From JBHENC01 sp051000345 (GTDB taxonomy: Bacteria; Acidobacteriota; Blastocatellia; Pyrinomonadales; Pyrinomonadaceae): 51,344 nt of DNA. The notes under the pieces are model-generated. The model had not been told where the DNA came from, did no database searches, and saw only the letters and a program-made list of their open reading frames with translations. Numbering within the stretch: the first letter of the stretch is position 1; every line of letters starts with the position of its first letter. Both the position numbers and the translations under genes were made by a program. Of this stretch, positions 47,045 to 51,344 are shown piece after piece. Location of the stretch: assembly GCA_051000345.1 (NCBI GenBank), contig JBPCOJ010000120.1, forward strand, positions 1 through 51,344. Reading direction: 5' to 3'.

Positions 47045-50000
47045 ATGAGTTCTATATCCCGTTCATTGCGCAAAGGCCGTGCGTTGCCGTTCGCACTTCT
47101 TCTCGCCGTCCTTTGCTGCGCCCTGATTGTCGTCAGCAATCTGCGCTTATTCGTTAGCCGGGCGCAAACACAAGAGAGTTCCTGCACTTCGCCGGGCATC
47201 ACGATACTAACTGATCCGAGCAACGATGAAACCGATCAAATGCCGAGCCATGATATTCAAAAAATCTCTATTGGCGAACCGGCGACGCTCGGCGTAACGC
47301 AATTGAATAACACGCTCGTCTTCACGTTGAAGATGCAGAATCTCAATAATCTGACTCCAAGTACGGCGTGGCCGGTCTTTTTTACCACTCCGGGTGGCGT
47401 TGCTTCTTACGTCGATATGCAGACCGATGCTACGGGAGCGGTCAGCTTTAAATACGGCGTGGGGCCAGCCAACGGTAGAGTGCCACAAGGTGATTTGGAT
47501 GCGGGCAGCAAGTACGACGCTGCTTCCGGCGCAATCACGCTGGTTCTCTCCACGAGCAAGATCGGCGGTTTAGCGCCGGGCGAGCAACTCACCAAAATAT
47601 ATTCACGAATTACTCTCGACGCGACGGTTTTGTTCTCGTATCCCGATACTGCGTCTACTGATTCCGCGACGCCTGCCAATTCGACGGCCTCGTATACGTC
47701 CCTCGGCAATGCCGCGTGCGCGAACGGTGGAACATCGGCAACGCCGACACCAACGCCTGCTGCTACAGCGACACCAACGCCATCGCCTGCACCGGTGGCT
47801 TCACCTGTTACCGGAAAGAGCGCAACGATCTCGCCGACGAACCCTGCGATTAGCTATTCCGGCGGCCCTTTTGCAACGTCGAATCCGACGAGCGCCACCG
47901 GTGATACGCCGCCCGTGTGCAGTGCCGCGACGCCGTGTGACAAGTTCGCGTTGAAGGTTGATATTCCCGCAGGTGATACGAACAAGTACAGCGTCACCGT
48001 CACGATTGGCTGGACAAACAGCGGAACTACTACGCAAGGAAGCACTGCGTCCGATTTCGATCTTTACGTATATCAGCCGGATGAGACAGGCACGCAGGTA
48101 TCGCGTTCAGCTTCAACGGCTAACCCTGAGATTGCGACTTTCGCAGGCGCTCCGGGCAACTATACGATTATCGTCGATCCTTATGACGTGTCGCCGTCCG
48201 TGAAGTTCAACGCTACGGTTACTTTGACGGCGATAACCGTTGCCGGAGGCGTCACAACGCCGCAGCCGACACCCTTACCCTTGCCGCAGGCAACAGGCGA
48301 AACGCCGCGTTACCAAAATTTCACTCCGCCGCAGGCCATTCTGAACGCGGGCGGCAAAGGCACGGACGCAGGCGAGCCTTCCATCGGCGCCAACTGGAAA
48401 ACCGGCAATGTGCTTTTCCAGTCTAATACGACAACCTTCCGCGTTACATTCAATGATGCCTGTCCGACATCGCCGCTGGCGACGTGGCTCGATAAGAGCG
48501 CGCCGAACAACCAGACCAGCCTCGACCCGATCATGTTCACGGATCACGGCTATAACCCGCTCAAGCCGGACACGGGGCGCACCATTACATCACAGCTATC
48601 AGGCACAAACAGCTTGTCGTCATACACGGATGATGACGGTGACACTTATACGCCAGCCGAAGGCGGTTCTATCGGCACTTCCGGCGTAGACCACCAGACG
48701 CTCGGCGGCAACGGCCCCTTCCATGCTCCGCTCGTCGGCGCAGCTTATCCGCACGCGGTCTACTACTGCGCGCAAGACATTGCCGACGCAAACTGCGCGC
48801 TCAGCCTCGACGGTGGACGAACCTACGGGCCATCAACGCCGCTTTATACTTTAACGCAGTGTGGCGGCTTGCACGGCCACGTCAAAGTCGGGCCGGACGG
48901 CACTGCGTATGTGCCGAATAAAGGCTGCGGCGGCAATCAAGCCGTAGTGGTATCGGAAAACAACGGTGCTAACTGGGAAATTCGTAACATTCCCAACAGT
49001 GGCACTGAAAACAGCGATCCGTCCGTTTATATGGGACGTGGCGACAAAGTTCCCGGAGGCCGTGTTTACTTCGGCTTCGCCAAGAACAACAACAAAGCAA
49101 TGGTTGCCGTCTCGAATAATCTCGGCAAAACGTGGAGCACTCCGATTGATGTCGGAGCCGTGGCGGGCATCAACAACGTCGCTTTCCCTGAAATGATTGC
49201 GGGCGATGATGACCGCGCCGCCTTTGCCTTCCTCGGCACGCCGACGAAAGGCAATTTACAGGACAGAGCCTTCCCCGGCGTCTGGCATCTTTACATCGCG
49301 CACACATACGACGGCGGTTTGACGTGGACGACTGTCGATGCGACGCCGAACGATCCGGTTCAGCGCGGCGGCATCTGGCTCGGCGGCGGCTCACCTCCGC
49401 ATCGTAATCTACTCGACTTTATGGGCATAGACGTGGATGCGCAAGGCCGTGTCGTCGTCGGCTATCCAGATGGCTGCACGGGTTCCGCCTGTGTTCAGGC
49501 TCCGTACAATGCCACCGGAAACGCCTATACGCAGTTGGCTGCAATTGCGCGACAAACCGGCGGCAGACGTTTGTTTGCCAGTGCCGAAACATCTGCAACC
49601 ATAGCTTCAACCGTTCCCGGCGCGCCGTACCTAACAGTCGGGCGCGATGGCAATGTCGCTCATTTGACTTGGTCGGAATCCGACGACGGCGGTTCCGCCA
49701 TTACCGACTATACGGTTTTGCGCGGCACGACGAGCGGCGGCGCAACGGTTCTTGCCAGCAATGTCACAACGCCGGGTTACGACGACACGACGGCTGACCC
49801 CGCCACGATTTATTTCTATCAAGTAAGGGCAAACAACGCGCTGGGATCGTCTTGCGGCAACAACGAAGTCGTCTCTAAACCGATTGGTAATTCGTGTGCT
49901 GGCATTAGAGAAGTCACAGACCCGACGGGCGATCAAAAGGGTACGCCGGGAAATGCAGACCTCGACGTGCAGGCTATACTGATGGCCGATTACCTGGATG

Positions 50001-51344
50001 CAGGCGGAAACAAGCTTGTCTTCAAATTGAAGGTAGCCGACCTTACTACGCTGTTGCCCGACAGACAGTGGAGAATTCTCTGGAACTATCCGGTCAAGGG
50101 TGCAAAAATCGACGCTGCTAATTTCACCGGCCAATATTACGTCGGCATGAATACTGATAGCACCGGAGCGCCTTCGTATGAATACGGCACGGTTACGACA
50201 GTCGAATCCGTACCCGCTAACACGAGCAAGCCAAACAAATTAGGGGCGGCAGATGCGGGCAGCGGTTTCGACCAGAAGACGGGCATTATCACCCTTGTGC
50301 TCTCGACCGATAAAATCGGTGGGCCGAGGGCTGGCGATCTCGTCGGAAAACTCGTCGCAAGAACCTTCTCCGGCAACGGTAACCAAACGGTTCTTTCGAC
50401 ATCAGCCGTTGACACAACGGGCAACAGCGGCACGATTGATCCCTACACCGCTGGCTCGTATCAGCTAGTCGGCAACACGGCCTGCACCAGCAGTAATCCG
50501 GCAGCGACACCAACGCCGACGCCTACACCCGTCGCCACGCCAACACCGACGCCTGCACCGGGTGCGACGCCGACACCAACTCCGGCGCCGACAGCCACAC
50601 CGACGCCAACGCCTGTTCCTGTCGCTACACCAACACCGACTCCGGTTCCGGCGGCAACGCCGACACCGACGCCCATGCCAGTGGCGACGCCGACCCCAAC
50701 TCCCGTGCCGACGGCAACTCCGACGCCAACACCTGTACCGACAGCAACGCCGACACCTACTCCGGTTCCTGTTGCGACGCCGACGCCAACACCAGCGCCG
50801 ACCATTCAGTTCAGCGCATCTGTTTATGATGTGAATGAGGCGGGAACCGTGGATGGTCAGGGACGCCAATTCGATAGCGTGACGATCACCGTTACGCGCT
50901 CGGGCGACGTATCCGGCACGGCAAGCGTTGATTACCGATCCAGCGACGGCATAGCTATGCAGAAGGCAGACTACGAGTTTGCTTCCGGCACACTGCGCTT
51001 TGCCGCCGGAGAAACAAGCAAGACCTTCGACGTGCTCATCGTCAATGATGTTTACGTCGAAGGCAACGAAACGTTCAAACTACAATTGAGCAATCCGGTG
51101 AGCAGTCCAGCCGGAGCCACACTCGGTACTCAAAGCTCAACCGCTGTGAGAATCATAGATGACGATACTTCGACGCCGACGACGAACCCGATAGATGAAA
51201 CGCGGTTCTTCGTGCGTATGCAGTATCTGGACTTTCTGGCGCGCGAGGGCGACACGGGAGGCTACGATTACTGGACGCAGCAGATCACGCAGTGCGGCAC
51301 GAACCAGCAGTGCATCAACGCCAAGCGTGTGCAAGTCAGTGCGG
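47045..51344 (+). CDS. Giant secreted multidomain protein (BNR/sialidase-like, FN3, Calx-beta, DUF4214), 3' end outside window
   Basis: An uninterrupted frame of 1433 codons runs from the ATG 11 nt after AAGGAG to the window edge. Residues 15-40 are an export signal. Then: a beta domain (47-224), a TPTP linker, a PPC-like beta domain (261-398), a BNR/sialidase-like propeller region with Asp-box sequences SLDGGRTYGP, SENNGANWE, SNNLGKTWS and TYDGGLTWTT (about 586-760), an FN3 domain (856-945), a second copy of the N-terminal domain (949-1148), a Pro-Thr decapeptide linker (1154-1253), a Calx-beta domain (1254-1373) and the start of DUF4214 (1380 on). It is probably a surface or secreted adhesin or glycan-binding protein; an enzyme role is unproven. 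Confidence 0.85.
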   Translation, partial: MSSISRSLRKGRALPFALLLAVLCCALIVVSNLRLFVSRAQTQESSCTSPGITILTDPSNDETDQMPSHDIQKISIGEPATLGVTQLNNTLVFTLKMQNLNNLTPSTAWPVFFTTPGGVASYVDMQTDATGAVSFKYGVGPANGRVPQGDLDAGSKYDAASGAITLVLSTSKIGGLAPGEQLTKIYSRITLDATVLFSYPDTASTDSATPANSTASYTSLGNAACANGGTSATPTPTPAATATPTPSPAPVASPVTGKSATISPTNPAISYSGGPFATSNPTSATGDTPPVCSAATPCDKFALKVDIPAGDTNKYSVTVTIGWTNSGTTTQGSTASDFDLYVYQPDETGTQVSRSASTANPEIATFAGAPGNYTIIVDPYDVSPSVKFNATVTLTAITVAGGVTTPQPTPLPLPQATGETPRYQNFTPPQAILNAGGKGTDAGEPSIGANWKTGNVLFQSNTTTFRVTFNDACPTSPLATWLDKSAPNNQTSLDPIMFTDHGYNPLKPDTGRTITSQLSGTNSLSSYTDDDGDTYTPAEGGSIGTSGVDHQTLGGNGPFHAPLVGAAYPHAVYYCAQDIADANCALSLDGGRTYGPSTPLYTLTQCGGLHGHVKVGPDGTAYVPNKGCGGNQAVVVSENNGANWEIRNIPNSGTENSDPSVYMGRGDKVPGGRVYFGFAKNNNKAMVAVSNNLGKTWSTPIDVGAVAGINNVAFPEMIAGDDDRAAFAFLGTPTKGNLQDRAFPGVWHLYIAHTYDGGLTWTTVDATPNDPVQRGGIWLGGGSPPHRNLLDFMGIDVDAQGRVVVGYPDGCTGSACVQAPYNATGNAYTQLAAIARQTGGRRLFASAETSATIASTVPGAPYLTVGRDGNVAHLTWSESDDGGSAITDYTVLRGTTSGGATVLASNVTTPGYDDTTADPATIYFYQVRANNALGSSCGNNEVVSKPIGNSCAGIREVTDPTGDQKGTPGNADLDVQAILMADYLDAGGNKLVFKLKVADLTTLLPDRQWRILWNYPVKGAKIDAANFTGQYYVGMNTDSTGAPSYEYGTVTTVESVPANTSKPNKLGAADAGSGFDQKTGIITLVLSTDKIGGPRAGDLVGKLVARTFSGNGNQTVLSTSAVDTTGNSGTIDPYTAGSYQLVGNTACTSSNPAATPTPTPTPVATPTPTPAPGATPTPTPAPTATPTPTPVPVATPTPTPVPAATPTPTPMPVATPTPTPVPTATPTPTPVPTATPTPTPVPVATPTPTPAPTIQFSASVYDVNEAGTVDGQGRQFDSVTITVTRSGDVSGTASVDYRSSDGIAMQKADYEFASGTLRFAAGETSKTFDVLIVNDVYVEGNETFKLQLSNPVSSPAGATLGTQSSTAVRIIDDDTSTPTTNPIDETRFFVRMQYLDFLAREGDTGGYDYWTQQITQCGTNQQCINAKRVQVSA
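50504..50803 (+). repeat. Ten tandem 30-nt units encoding ATPTPTPxPx
   Basis: Exactly ten in-frame decapeptide units, each starting ATPTPTP and varying at positions 8 and 10 (V, A, M or T, G). Codons are scrambled between units, so the protein sequence rather than the DNA is kept. It links the second copy of the beta domain to the Calx-beta domain. Confidence 0.93.

Noticed and set aside
50461..50805. Minus-strand frame with Gly-Val repeats (GVGVGVATG)
   Set aside because: It is the reverse complement of the Pro-Thr linker; the sense frame fits the multidomain protein.
47709..50834. Several short ORFs on both strands in the right-hand region
   Set aside because: They all overlap the single continuous frame from 47045 to the window edge, whose translation is coherent in domains.

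Overview
The window is about 51 kb of bacterial chromosome, moderately GC-rich with heavy use of GCG and CGC codons. It starts in the last codons of tuf and runs through an almost unbroken S10-spc-alpha ribosomal protein superoperon. The best guess for the source is Acidobacteriota, probably class Blastocatellia. This rests on the Calx-beta plus DUF4214 secreted protein at the right end, Uma2 genes, an Agl23-like membrane glycosyltransferase and TldD/PmbA. It is a judgement from gene content, not a phylogeny.

Region 1 (1-18606) is the ribosomal block: tuf end, S10, L3, L4, L23, L2, S19, L22, S3, L16, L29, S17, L14, L24, L5, S14, S8, L6, L18, S5, L30, L15, secY, adk, map, L36, S13, S11, S4, rpoA, L17. 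Gene order is canonical except that infA, expected between map and L36, is missing as an intact gene; only a short infA-like stretch remains. Several r-proteins carry long low-complexity tails. Region 2 (18607-27212) is housekeeping: accB-accC, L21-L27-obg, then nadD, rsfS, a sensorless sigma-54 activator, rlmH, a DksA/TraR-type zinc-finger protein and comF.

Region 3 (27213-34099) holds single genes on both strands: an orphan exbD, a prolyl iminopeptidase, an HNH endonuclease, tatA, a methyltransferase, rarA, a small membrane protein and ychF. Region 4 (34100-36495) is an accessory island with a 149-bp inverted-repeat element, an AT-rich orphan membrane protein, one intact and one internally deleted Uma2 gene, and an antitoxin beside a decayed PIN toxin. 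Region 5 (36488-45678) holds tldD-pmbA, then a GT2 glycosyltransferase and three polytopic GT-C-like proteins that look like a lipid-linked sugar glycosylation module. Region 6 (45803-51344) has a lipoprotein and a very large secreted multidomain protein that runs off the window.

The most unusual signal is in the gaps. About twenty junctions between genes, mostly inside the ribosomal operon, carry a hairpin whose arms are built from about four tandem 7-nt units. Five unrelated unit sequences obey the same layout, and loops are conserved within a family. One copy has run into the 3' end of rarA and is translated as a 7-residue repeat. Several genes directly downstream of such hairpins have no visible Shine-Dalgarno sequence.
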